From assembly GCF_947495705.1 (NCBI RefSeq), contig NZ_CANLZR010000008.1, positions 62,001-126,000 of the forward strand: a stretch of DNA of 64,000 nt, read 5' to 3'. The notes below the pieces were generated by a model that was not told the DNA's origin, ran no database searches, and was given only the letters and a program-made list of their open reading frames with translations. Source of the DNA: an uncultured Phycicoccus sp. (lineage in GTDB: Bacteria; Actinomycetota; Actinomycetes; Actinomycetales; Dermatophilaceae). Below, piece by piece: positions 49,418 to 56,989 of the stretch. The first letter of the stretch is position 1. Every line of letters starts with the position of its first letter. Made by a program: the position numbers and the translations under genes.

Positions 49418-50998
49418 ATGACGACGACACCTCGGAATCCGGCCCCGCACCGACCGCGCGCCGCGTGGTACGCCGCCGGCACGCTCCTCGCCGCCGCGGC
49501 AGGAGCCGGCGCCGGGCATCTCGTCGCCGCGCTCGTCTCGCCCTCGGCCTCCCCCGTCCTCGCGGTGGGATCCACCGTCATCGACGCCACCCCCACCCCG
49601 GTCAAGGAGTGGGCGGTCTCGACATTCGGCACGGCCGACAAGCCGATCCTCGTCGGCTCGGTCACGATTGTCACCCTGCTCCTCGCGGGCGCCATCGGGC
49701 TGCTCGCCCGTGACCGACGCTCCCTGGGCCTCACCCTCGTCGGGGCCCTGGCACTGCTCGCGGCCGCGGCGGCCGGGCTGCGGCCGACGAGCCAGCCCGT
49801 CGACCTCCTCCCCGGGGTCGTGACCGCCGTCGTCGGCGTCCTCGCGGCCCAGTGGTTCCTCGGCGTCCTCGACCGGGCCGGGGCGGCGGCGGCCGACCCC
49901 GCCGCCGGCGCCGGGCCCGACCGCACCGCCCACGGTGACGGGACGAGCGGGCGTCGCACCGTGCTGGCCGCCGCCGCCGGGCTCGGGGCCGTCGCCGCAG
50001 CGGGTGGGGGGCTCGGCCAGGCGTTCAGCCGCACCAGCGTGGCCGCGGACGTCGTGCTGCCCGCCCCGTCGGTCACCCTCGAGCCGCTCCCCCAGGGGCT
50101 GGAGGAGATGGTGCGTGGTGTCAGCTCCTTTCGCACGCCGAACGACGCCTTCTACCGGATCGACACCGCCCTCGTCATCCCCCGGGTCGACCCCGACTCC
50201 TGGCAGCTGACGATCGACGGCGACGTCGACAACCCGTTCACACTGAGCTACCAGGAGCTGCTCGACCTGCCGATGATCGAGAAGGACGTCACCCTGACGT
50301 GTGTCTCGAACGAGGTCGGCGGCCCCTACGTCGGCGGAGCCCGCTGGCTCGGGGTGCCGGTCCGCACGCTCCTAGAGCGCGCCGGCGTCCGGGACGGCGT
50401 CGACCAGATCTTCAGCCGCTCCACCGACGGGATGACCATCTCGACCCCGCTCCAGGCGCTCATGGACGACCGCGACGCCCTCGTGGCGGTCGGGATGAAC
50501 GGCGAGCCGCTGCCGGCCGCGCACGGATTCCCCGCCCGGCTCGTCACCCCCGGGCTGTACGGCTTCATCAGCGCGACGAAGTGGCTGACCCAGCTGACGG
50601 CGACGACGTACGCGAAGGACACGGCGTACTGGACCGAACGCGACTGGGCGACCGAGGCCCCCATCTACACCGAGTCCCGCATCGACACCCCGAGGCCACT
50701 CAGCCGGCAGCCGGCCGGCGAGACGTTCATCGGCGGCGTGGCCTGGGCGCAGCAGCGCGGCATCGCCGGGGTCGAGGTGCGCGTCGACGGCGGCACCTGG
50801 ATGCCCGCCGAGCTCGGGCCCGACGCCGGCATCGACTACTGGCGCCAGTGGTTCCTGCGCTGGGACGCCACCCCCGGGCGGCACACGCTCGAGGCGCGTG
50901 CGACGGACGAGGACGGCAACACCCAGACCGAGGACCGGCAGTCCCCCTTCCCGCGCGGGGCCACCGGCTGGCACTCGGTGATCGTCACCATCGAGTGA
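49418..50998 (+). CDS. Membrane-anchored molybdopterin-dependent oxidoreductase (sulfite-oxidase fold)
   Basis: A 526-residue protein. Four or five helices in the first 155 residues, a linker, then an internal twin-arginine-like GRRTVLAAAAGLG (178-190) and the sulfite-oxidase molybdopterin domain from about 225: FYRIDTALVIPRVDPDSWQLTIDGDV, VTLTCVSNEVGGPYVGGARWLGVPV with the Mo-ligand Cys295, ARLVTPGLYGFISATKWLT. A Mo-co dimerisation domain ends the protein (IAGVEVRVDGGTWMPAELG). It acts outside the membrane. A hairpin after the gene separates it from the fasciclin-sigK operon, though the linkage of the two is suggestive. Confidence 0.9.
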   Translation: MTTTPRNPAPHRPRAAWYAAGTLLAAAAGAGAGHLVAALVSPSASPVLAVGSTVIDATPTPVKEWAVSTFGTADKPILVGSVTIVTLLLAGAIGLLARDRRSLGLTLVGALALLAAAAAGLRPTSQPVDLLPGVVTAVVGVLAAQWFLGVLDRAGAAAADPAAGAGPDRTAHGDGTSGRRTVLAAAAGLGAVAAAGGGLGQAFSRTSVAADVVLPAPSVTLEPLPQGLEEMVRGVSSFRTPNDAFYRIDTALVIPRVDPDSWQLTIDGDVDNPFTLSYQELLDLPMIEKDVTLTCVSNEVGGPYVGGARWLGVPVRTLLERAGVRDGVDQIFSRSTDGMTISTPLQALMDDRDALVAVGMNGEPLPAAHGFPARLVTPGLYGFISATKWLTQLTATTYAKDTAYWTERDWATEAPIYTESRIDTPRPLSRQPAGETFIGGVAWAQQRGIAGVEVRVDGGTWMPAELGPDAGIDYWRQWFLRWDATPGRHTLEARATDEDGNTQTEDRQSPFPRGATGWHSVIVTIE

Positions 50999-51015
50999 CC
51001 CCCGCTCCTCGCTCT

Positions 51016-51049
51016 CGACGGCCGGCACCCCTTTCGGTGCCGGCCGTCG
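51016..51049 (+). terminator. Terminator of the molybdopterin oxidoreductase gene
   Basis: CGACGGCCGGCACC (51016-51029) pairs perfectly over 14 bp with GGTGCCGGCCGTCG (51036-51049) around the 6-nt loop CCTTTC, 17 bp after the stop codon. Confidence 0.8.
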
Positions 51050-51185
51050 GCCTGTTCCCGCCGCACCCGGGCAACCCATCGTGAGGGGACGCGAAAAAAG
51101 TTGCGACGCAGGCAATCCACCGACCGGGGGGTGCCGAACCACCACTGCACGAAGAAACCACCCCGATCCGCAAGGAGCTCCTCAA

Positions 51186-51827
51186 ATGCGTTCCACCCGT
51201 ATGAAGGTCGCCGCCCTGGCCCTCGCCCTCCCCCTGACCCTGGCCGCCTGTGGCACGGACACCGGCGACACCGACGCCGCCGCCGCACCCGCGACCACGT
51301 CCGCCGCCCCCTCCACCTCCCCCTCGGAGACCGAGAGCGCGAGCATGGACTCGCCGTTCGGTGCGGCCTGCTCGGCCGTCCCGGCCGACGGTGCCGGCTC
51401 GTTCGACGGCATGTCCAAGGAGCCGGTGGCCACCGCGGCCAGCAACAACCCGCTCCTGTCCACCCTCGTGACCGCGGTCACCGAGGCCGGTCTCGGCGAC
51501 ACGCTGAACTCGGCGGACGGCATCACCGTCTTCGCGCCGACCAACGACGCGTTCGACGCTCTCCCCAAGGAGACCATGGACGCCGCGATGGCCGACCCGA
51601 AGGGCCTGCTCACCGACGTCCTCACCAACCACGTCGTCTCCGGGCGCCTCGCTCCCGACCAGGTCGCCGGCGAGCACGAGACCCTCGGCGGCGGGAAGAT
51701 CACCGTCGCGGGCTCCGGCGAGGAGTTCACCGTGACCCCCGGTGACGCCTCCGTGATCTGCGGCAACGTGCAGACCGCGAACGCCACGGTCTACATCATC
51801 GACAAGGTCCTCGTCCCCGAGGGCTGA
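51186..51827 (+). CDS. Fasciclin-domain lipoprotein
   Basis: A 213-residue surface lipoprotein: signal peptide with lipobox LAAC (Cys22), a Thr/Ser/Ala-rich linker, then one fasciclin (FAS1) domain: PVATAASNNPLLSTLVTAVTEAGLGDTLNSADGITVFAPTNDAFDALP, LTDVLTNHVVSGRL, VICGNVQTANATVYIIDKVLVP. It resembles mycobacterial MPT83/MPT70, whose genes belong to the SigK regulon. Here sigK follows by 11 bp, so the same relation is likely. AAGGAG precedes ATG 51186-51188. Confidence 0.93.
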   Translation: MRSTRMKVAALALALPLTLAACGTDTGDTDAAAAPATTSAAPSTSPSETESASMDSPFGAACSAVPADGAGSFDGMSKEPVATAASNNPLLSTLVTAVTEAGLGDTLNSADGITVFAPTNDAFDALPKETMDAAMADPKGLLTDVLTNHVVSGRLAPDQVAGEHETLGGGKITVAGSGEEFTVTPGDASVICGNVQTANATVYIIDKVLVPEG

Positions 51828-51838
51828 GCCGATCAGCG

Positions 51839-52453
51839 ATGATGGTTCTCATGACAGCCGCCTCCTCGGGACCGACACTTCCGGCCACCGAGGGGGCGGC
51901 TGCCCCCACGGCCGACCTGGCGGAGCTGCTCCGCCGGTCGGCCCGGGGGGACGAGAGCAGCTTCGCCGCCCTCTACGACGCCACCTCCCGTCGCGTCTAC
52001 GGGCTCGTCCTGCGCATCGTCCGCGACCCGGCCATGTCCGAGGAGGTCACCCAGGAGGTGTATCTCGACGTGTGGCGGACCAGCGCGAGGTTCGACGCCG
52101 CCCGAGGCAGCGCCATGTCGTGGCTCATGACCATCGCCCACCGCGCCGCGGTCGACCGGGTCAGGTCCAGCGAGGCCTCCCGGCGCCGCGACGACAACCA
52201 CGCCTCCGCCACCCACGACGTGGCCTTCGACACCACCGCCGAGGCCGCCCACACCTCCCTCGAGGCACAACGGGTGCGCAAGGCCCTCGACACCCTCACC
52301 GAAGCACAACGCAGTGCCGTGGAGCTCGCCTACCTCGGGGGCTACACACACACCGAGGTCGCCAAGCTCCTGGGGCTGCCACTCGGAACAGCGAAGACCA
52401 GGATCCGAGACGGGCTGATCCGTCTCCGAGACACGTTGGGAGTACCGGCATGA
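51839..52453 (+). CDS. sigK: ECF RNA polymerase sigma factor SigK
   Basis: A 204-residue ECF sigma factor. Region 2: SSFAALYDATSRRVYGLVLRIVRDPAMSEEVTQEVYLDVWRTSARFD (about 40-87); region 4: RKALDTLTEAQRSAVELAYLGGYTHTEVAKLLGLPLGTAKTRIRDGLIRLRDTLG (about 146-200). Three in-frame ATGs (51839, 51842, 51851) leave the exact start open. In mycobacteria SigK drives fasciclin-family antigens and is held by the anti-sigma factor RskA. Here it stands between a fasciclin gene and an anti-sigma gene coupled by a 4-bp overlap. Confidence 0.9.
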   Translation: MMVLMTAASSGPTLPATEGAAAPTADLAELLRRSARGDESSFAALYDATSRRVYGLVLRIVRDPAMSEEVTQEVYLDVWRTSARFDAARGSAMSWLMTIAHRAAVDRVRSSEASRRRDDNHASATHDVAFDTTAEAAHTSLEAQRVRKALDTLTEAQRSAVELAYLGGYTHTEVAKLLGLPLGTAKTRIRDGLIRLRDTLGVPA

Positions 52454-53208
52454 GCCCCGATCTGCACCACCTCAGCGGTGCGTACTCGGTCGATGCCCTC
52501 GAACCGGACGAGCGCTCCGCCTTCGAGCGGCACCTCTCCGAGTGCCCCGCCTGCCAGGCCGACGTCGCCGAGCTGACGAGCGCCGCACACTCGCTCGCCG
52601 GGCTCATCGACGCCACCCCGCCGCCGTCCCTGCGCGCCTCGGTGCTCTCGGGCATCTCCCAGGTCCGCCCGCTGCCGCCGCCGGTCGACGACGAGGCCGC
52701 CGACGACCGCTCCGACGACGAGCCGGCTCCCGCGGCCCAGGGCGCCACCGTCATCCCCCTGTTCCGACGCACGACGACGTGGCTCACGGCGGCAGCGGCA
52801 GCCGCGGTGCTCGCCGTGGGCGGTGTCGCGTTGAGCTCGTGGTCCGCCGACCAGCCGACCCTCACCGCCGTCCAGCAGGTCCAGGCGGCCGAGGACGCCG
52901 CGACGGTGACCAGCAGCAAGGGCGAGTTCACGGCCACGCTCGCGTACAGCCGCACGCTCGACCGGTCGGCGCTGACCGTGATCGGGATGCCGCCCGCCCC
53001 CGAGGGGAAGACCTACCAGCTCTGGTACGTCGGCTCCGACGAGATCGCCCGGTCCGCGGGGTTCATCACGGCCACGGGCGACGGCCGGGCCGAGGCCGTC
53101 CTCCAGGGCAGTCTCGAGAACGCGGCCGCCGTGGGCGTCACGGTGGAGCCCGCGGGCGGCTCGCCGTCGCCGACGACCGACCCGATCATGGTGATGGCGG
53201 TCGCCTGA
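52450..53208 (+). CDS. rskA: Anti-sigma-K factor RskA
   Basis: A 252-residue membrane anti-sigma factor. Residues 1-60 carry a zinc-binding anti-sigma domain with the HxxxCxxC pattern at His28, Cys32 and Cys35 (FERHLSECPACQADVAEL). One helix follows (TTWLTAAAAAAVLAVGGVAL, about 109-128). The outside C-terminal domain (FTATLAYSRTLDRSALTVIGMPPAPEGKTYQLWYVG) is the RskA domain. Regulated proteolysis of such proteins frees SigK, in mycobacteria under redox-related conditions. ATG 52450-52452 overlaps the sigK stop (ATGA). Confidence 0.93.
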   Translation: MSPDLHHLSGAYSVDALEPDERSAFERHLSECPACQADVAELTSAAHSLAGLIDATPPPSLRASVLSGISQVRPLPPPVDDEAADDRSDDEPAPAAQGATVIPLFRRTTTWLTAAAAAAVLAVGGVALSSWSADQPTLTAVQQVQAAEDAATVTSSKGEFTATLAYSRTLDRSALTVIGMPPAPEGKTYQLWYVGSDEIARSAGFITATGDGRAEAVLQGSLENAAAVGVTVEPAGGSPSPTTDPIMVMAVA

Positions 53209-53214
53209 GGCCCG

Positions 53215-54069
53215 TCACCGCCCGCCGAGCGACCCCGCCACCTCCTCGAGGACGGCGGGGTCGCCCGCGTAGGGGCCCTGCGCGCGCGGCCAGTGGCTCA
53301 CGACGTCGGTGAAGCCCAGCTCGGCGGCCCTGCCGGCCAGCTCGGCGTACAGCCCGGCCGACTCCAGCGAGAAGCGGGGGGAGGAGTCCAGCGACAGGTA
53401 GCGGTCGCCCGCGTCGCGGCCGGTGTCGGCCAGGGCCTGCTCGAAGCGGTCGACGAGCTCGGCGAGATGCGCGAACCAGTCCTCCACGCTCTCGCCTCTC
53501 CCGCCGTAGGTGACCCAGCCGTCGCCGTGCTGGGCCGCGAGCCGGATGGAGCGGGCCCCGTTGGCGGCCACGAGCAGCGGGACCCGGTGCCGCACCGGCC
53601 CGGGCAGCGTGCGGGCGTCACGCGTGGTGTACCAGTCGCCGTCGTGGTCCACGTGGTCCTCACGGAGCAGCCGGTCGAGCAGCGGGACGAACTCGTGGAA
53701 CCGCTCGACCCGCTGCCGGAGGGCGAGGTCGGCCCCGAGGAGCCGGGCGTCGAGGTCGCCTCCGGTGCCGACCCCGCACAGGAACCGGCCTCCGGTGAGG
53801 TCGTCGAGGGTGATGACGTCGCGGGCGTAGGTGTACGGGTGGTTCTGGTTCGGTGAGGACACGAAGGTGCCCAGCCGGACGCGTTCGGTGACGCCGGCCG
53901 CCGCCGCGAGAGTGGGGACCGCACTGTGCCACGGGCTGTCGGGGAGGCCACCCCACACGAGATGGTCGTAGGTCCATGCGTGGTCGAACCCCAGCTCCTC
54001 GACGGCCCGCCACCGGGGCGCCATCTCGCGCCAGGGCTCGTCGGTGAGCAGGACGATGCCGTGTCTCAT
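53215..54069 (-). CDS. LLM-class (probably F420-dependent) oxidoreductase
   Basis: A 284-residue luciferase-like protein. FDHAWTYDHLVWGGLP, RVRLGTFVSSPNQNHPYTYARDVITLDDLTGGRFLCGVGTGG and RVPLLVAANGARSIRLAAQHGDGWVTYGG are the TIM-barrel motifs of the LLM family, and the second resembles F420-dependent members. The substrate is unknown. The start is ATG 54067-54069. It overlaps the upstream sterol-carrier gene by 4 bp and converges with rskA. Confidence 0.88.
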   Translation of the reverse strand: MRHGIVLLTDEPWREMAPRWRAVEELGFDHAWTYDHLVWGGLPDSPWHSAVPTLAAAAGVTERVRLGTFVSSPNQNHPYTYARDVITLDDLTGGRFLCGVGTGGDLDARLLGADLALRQRVERFHEFVPLLDRLLREDHVDHDGDWYTTRDARTLPGPVRHRVPLLVAANGARSIRLAAQHGDGWVTYGGRGESVEDWFAHLAELVDRFEQALADTGRDAGDRYLSLDSSPRFSLESAGLYAELAGRAAELGFTDVVSHWPRAQGPYAGDPAVLEEVAGSLGGR

Positions 54070-54452
54070 CGCGCGGCCCGTCCGGCGCCGTCGCCGAGCG
54101 GCAGCAGCGACGACAGGTCCGCCCGGGTGCCGCTGACCCGCAGGACGCCGTCCGCGAGCGCCTGGGCCCAGGCCAGCGACCCGGTGGCGAGATGCAGCCA
54201 GGTGACGGCGTCGGTCTCGACGACGTTCGGCGGGGTGCCGCGGGTGTGCCGGGGGCCCTCGACGCACTGGACGACCCCGAAGGGCGGGACCCGGACCTCG
54301 ACGCTGTTGCCGGGAGCGCGCGCGGCGAGCTCCTCGAGGGTGTGCCGGACGGCCGTCGCGCGGGTCGACCGGTCGACGCCGTCGGGGTCGGCGTGCCAGG
54401 CGCGCAGGGCGGCGAGCCCGAGCGCGGGGTCGGTGCGGCGACGGGGTGGCAT
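54066..54452 (-). CDS. Sterol carrier family protein
   Basis: A 128-residue protein of the sterol-carrier fold: STRATAVRHTLEELAARAPGNSVEVRVPPFGVVQCVEGPRHTRGTPPNVVETDAVTWLHLATGSLAWAQALADGVLRVSGTRADLSSLLPL. The TWLHLATG segment is what I recall from the actinobacterial family. In many actinobacterial genomes the gene lies by purF and other purine genes, with a spermidine-synthase-like gene on the other strand, as it does here. Ligand unknown. Confidence 0.85.
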   Translation of the reverse strand: MPPRRRTDPALGLAALRAWHADPDGVDRSTRATAVRHTLEELAARAPGNSVEVRVPPFGVVQCVEGPRHTRGTPPNVVETDAVTWLHLATGSLAWAQALADGVLRVSGTRADLSSLLPLGDGAGRAAR

Positions 54453-54491
54453 GGTGCCGACGCTACCGGCGAGCGCCGTACCCTCGACGTC

Positions 54492-55295
54492 GTGGGCGAC
54501 CCCCGATTCGACCGCGAGGGCAGCCTCGTCACGGTCCTGCTCGACGACCTGCCGCAGTCGGCCGTCGACCTCGACGACCCCGCGCTGCTGGCCTTCGAGT
54601 ACGTCCAGCACCTCGCCCTGGTCCTGGACGCCCTGGCCCCCGTCGGCCGGCTGCGCACCACCCACGTCGGCGGGGGCGGGCTCACCCTGCCGCGCTGGGT
54701 CGAGCACACCCGCCCCGGGTCCCCGCAGATCGTCCTCGAGCCGGCGGCCGACCTCACCGAGGTCGTGCGCCGCGAGCTCCCGCTGCCGCGCAGCCACCGC
54801 ATCCGGGTCCGCCCGGTGGCCGGGGAGGACGGCATGGCCGCCCTCGCCGACCGCAGCGCGGACGCCGTCGTCCTCGACGCGTTCGTGGGTGGCCGGGTGC
54901 CGGCGGGTCTCACGACGGTCGAGTGGTTGGCCGATGTGCGGCGGGTGCTCGACGACGGAGGGCTGTTCCTCGCGAACGTCACGGACGAGCCCGGGATGCG
55001 CTACGCGGCCCGGGTCGCCGCGGGCGCGCAGGAGGTGTTCGGCCATGCCGCGTTCGTGGGGCTCCACGAGGTGCTCAAGGGGCGCCGCTTCGGCAACCTC
55101 GTGCTGGTCGCGTCGGCGGGCCCCCTCGACCTCTACACCCTGCGGCGGGCCGCGGCCTCGGCCGTGCTGCCGACCGGGGTGCTGCCGTGGTCCGACGTCG
55201 CCCGCAAGGTGCCGGCCGCACGGCCGCTCCGCGCCGCCGACGGTGGCCTCGACTCCCCCGTCCCCCCGGACCAGCGCGCCTGGCGCCGTCGGTGA
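54492..55295 (+). CDS. Spermidine-synthase-like methyltransferase-fold protein
   Basis: A 267-residue protein of the SpeE-like Rossmann fold: DPALLAFEYVQHLALVLDALAPVGRLRTTHVGGGGLTLPRWVEHTRPGSPQIVLEPAADLTEVVRREL, then DAVVLDAFVGGRVPAGLTTVEWLADVRRVLDDGGLFLANVTDEP. The aminopropyl-transfer residues of true spermidine synthases are not all visible, so the reaction is uncertain. The start is GTG 54492-54494, divergent from the sterol-carrier gene over 39 bp. Confidence 0.8.
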   Translation: MGDPRFDREGSLVTVLLDDLPQSAVDLDDPALLAFEYVQHLALVLDALAPVGRLRTTHVGGGGLTLPRWVEHTRPGSPQIVLEPAADLTEVVRRELPLPRSHRIRVRPVAGEDGMAALADRSADAVVLDAFVGGRVPAGLTTVEWLADVRRVLDDGGLFLANVTDEPGMRYAARVAAGAQEVFGHAAFVGLHEVLKGRRFGNLVLVASAGPLDLYTLRRAAASAVLPTGVLPWSDVARKVPAARPLRAADGGLDSPVPPDQRAWRRR

Positions 55296-55322
55296 GCGCG
55301 GGCCCGTTCAGCCCTCGGCGAC

Positions 55323-55781
55323 TCAGGTCCTCGCCCCGCCGGAGACGGGGTACCGGCGTCCCGTCACCGACTCCGTGACGATCCGCACGAAGTGGGGCTT
55401 GGCGCCCTGGTGCCACGGGTCGAGAGGTGCCTGCATGACGTCGATGAGGTCGTCGGTGTCGGTCACCTTCCTGGCCGGACCGCTGACCATGACGCTCCAC
55501 GCGCGGCCGGCGGTGAGGTCGTAGCCGTCGACCTCGAAGACGACCCGGGAGCCCACCGCCGCCGCGACCTTGGTCCCCGCGGCGGAGCGGAACACGATGG
55601 ACCCGTGGTCGACGATGTGGTTCACGGGGAAGATCTCCGGGCGTTCGTCGACGATCACGCCGAGGCGACCGAACGGAGCCTCGCGCAGGATCGCCCAGCA
55701 CTGCGCGGGATCGAGGACCTCCACGTCGTCCGGCCCGGGCGGGCCGGCGCCGGCGGTCGGGGGCGTCGTCTCGGTGTTCAT
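55323..55781 (-). CDS. Pyridoxamine-5'-phosphate-oxidase-like flavin-binding protein
   Basis: A 152-residue split-barrel protein of the PNPOx-like type: LDPAQCWAILREAPFGRLGVIVDERPEIFPVNHIVDHGSIVFRSAAGTKVAAAVGSRVVFEVDGYDL, then WSVMVSGPARKV. These bind FMN, or F420 in some relatives, and several are members of the dormancy (DosR) regulon in mycobacteria. A DosR-like box lies at 55815-55832, 33 bp before the start codon (55779-55781), which fits that class. It converges with the SpeE-like gene. Confidence 0.88.
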   Translation of the reverse strand: MNTETTPPTAGAGPPGPDDVEVLDPAQCWAILREAPFGRLGVIVDERPEIFPVNHIVDHGSIVFRSAAGTKVAAAVGSRVVFEVDGYDLTAGRAWSVMVSGPARKVTDTDDLIDVMQAPLDPWHQGAKPHFVRIVTESVTGRRYPVSGGART

Positions 55782-55814
55782 GGGTCCACGCTCACCTGCC
55801 GCGGACCGGCCGGG

Positions 55815-55832
55815 TAGGGGCGAAGGTCCCTA
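55815..55832. promoter_or_regulatory. DosR/DevR-like box
   Basis: TAGGGGCGAAGGTCCCTA, whose other strand contains GGGACCTTCGCCCC, matches the pattern GGGAC-TT-GCCC seen in actinobacterial DosR/DevR-controlled promoters, with TAGGG/CCCTA ends in dyad. It is placed before a PNPOx-like gene, a usual member of hypoxia/nitric-oxide regulons. The two-component regulator is not in the window. Confidence 0.5.
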
Positions 55833-55875
55833 GGGGTGGTGCGGGCGTGGAGGACGCGGGCCTCCCCGCCGGCGC

Positions 55876-56985
55876 TCAGCCTGCGGCCCGGACCAGCCGC
55901 CCGGCCCTGCCGAGGTACGCGCCGTACCGGTCGGCCTCGGCCTCGAGGGCCCGCACCTCGGCCGCCGTGAGCGGGCGGTACGGCGTGACCTCGAAGGCGA
56001 CCGACGTCGCCCGGACGGTGCGGCGCACGGTCCCCGCGATCTGGGCGTCCACGACGGCCACGCCGATCGCGGCCTCCCGCCCCACGGGGTGCAGCCCGTC
56101 GGCGTCGACGACACGGCGGGAGTCCTGGTGGCCGCGGTACCACTCGTCGAGGATGTGCAGGAGGTGGACCTCGGGCGACCGGGGCGCCGCCGGGGGCGAC
56201 TCGCCGGGCGCGTGCCAGAACACCCGGCCGTCGTGCTCGAAGGACTCGAGTCCGTCGCGGACCGCGGCCAACCCGGTCCGCGCGTCGGTGACGGTCAGGG
56301 AGGCCCAGTAGGCGAGGTCGCGCTCGGTGGCCGGTCCGTGCCCCAGGACGTAGCGGCGGGCCACCTCGGCCAGCGCCGCCGGGCGGTCGGCGTGCGGAGA
56401 CGGGGGGATCCGCCCCGCCAGCAGCGAGTACGTCTGGGTCCCGGTCCCCCCGTCCGGGCGTGGCACCCCGCTGCCGACGAGGAGGCCCATCTCGGCGTGG
56501 GCCAGCAGCACCGCGAGCTGCTGCCCGGTGAGCGCGAAACCGCGCCGCTCGAGCGCGGACGAGAGCTCCTCCCGGGTGAGGTCGGGCGTCTCGGCGAGAA
56601 CGGCGACGACCGCGTCGGTGCAGGCCGCCACCGTCGCACCGTCGAGACCGAGGTCGCGGTCCAGCTGCCGACCGAGCTGCCGCCGCAGGCGCGGGCCGGT
56701 CAGCTCCTGCAGCCAGGCCAGGTCGGCGCGGTGCACGAGGTGCCACGTCGGGCGGAGGACGTGGGTGCGCACGACCTCACCGGATCCCACGAGGCCGGCG
56801 AGGCCCACCGGGCTCAGGCCGGTGCAGCGCGAGGCGAGGGCCCATCCGGTCTGGTCGAGGTTCTCGGCCTGCACCGCCAGCAACGAGCGCACGGCCGTGG
56901 CGGCGTCGGGGGCCGAGGCCTCGTCCAGCAGCTGGCTACGGAACCGCCACCGGGCGATGGCCCGGTCGTCGATCCGTGACCCCAC
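55876..56985 (-). CDS. Winged-helix DNA-binding protein (HTH_42, AlkZ-related)
   Basis: A 369-residue protein of the HTH_42 family, to which the interstrand-crosslink glycosylase AlkZ/YcaQ belongs. ARWRFRSQLLD, VRSLLAVQAENLDQTGWALASR (AlkZ has QxQ-type catalytic residues in this place; here VQAEN), VVRTHVLRPTWHLVHRADLAWLQELTGPRL, RYVLGHGPATERDLAYWASLTVTDA, HLLHILDEWYRGHQDSRRVV, and a C-terminal VAFEVTPYRPL. A DNA-repair function is possible but not shown by sequence. It starts at GTG 56983-56985, 4 bp after purL. Confidence 0.8.
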   Translation of the reverse strand: MGSRIDDRAIARWRFRSQLLDEASAPDAATAVRSLLAVQAENLDQTGWALASRCTGLSPVGLAGLVGSGEVVRTHVLRPTWHLVHRADLAWLQELTGPRLRRQLGRQLDRDLGLDGATVAACTDAVVAVLAETPDLTREELSSALERRGFALTGQQLAVLLAHAEMGLLVGSGVPRPDGGTGTQTYSLLAGRIPPSPHADRPAALAEVARRYVLGHGPATERDLAYWASLTVTDARTGLAAVRDGLESFEHDGRVFWHAPGESPPAAPRSPEVHLLHILDEWYRGHQDSRRVVDADGLHPVGREAAIGVAVVDAQIAGTVRRTVRATSVAFEVTPYRPLTAAEVRALEAEADRYGAYLGRAGRLVRAAG

Positions 56986-56989
56986 CTCG

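Noticed and set aside
51076-51097. SigK promoter using CCATC at 51076
   Set aside because: The only CGAA-like -10 follows after 11 bp, too short; the pair at 51113/51135 is better spaced.
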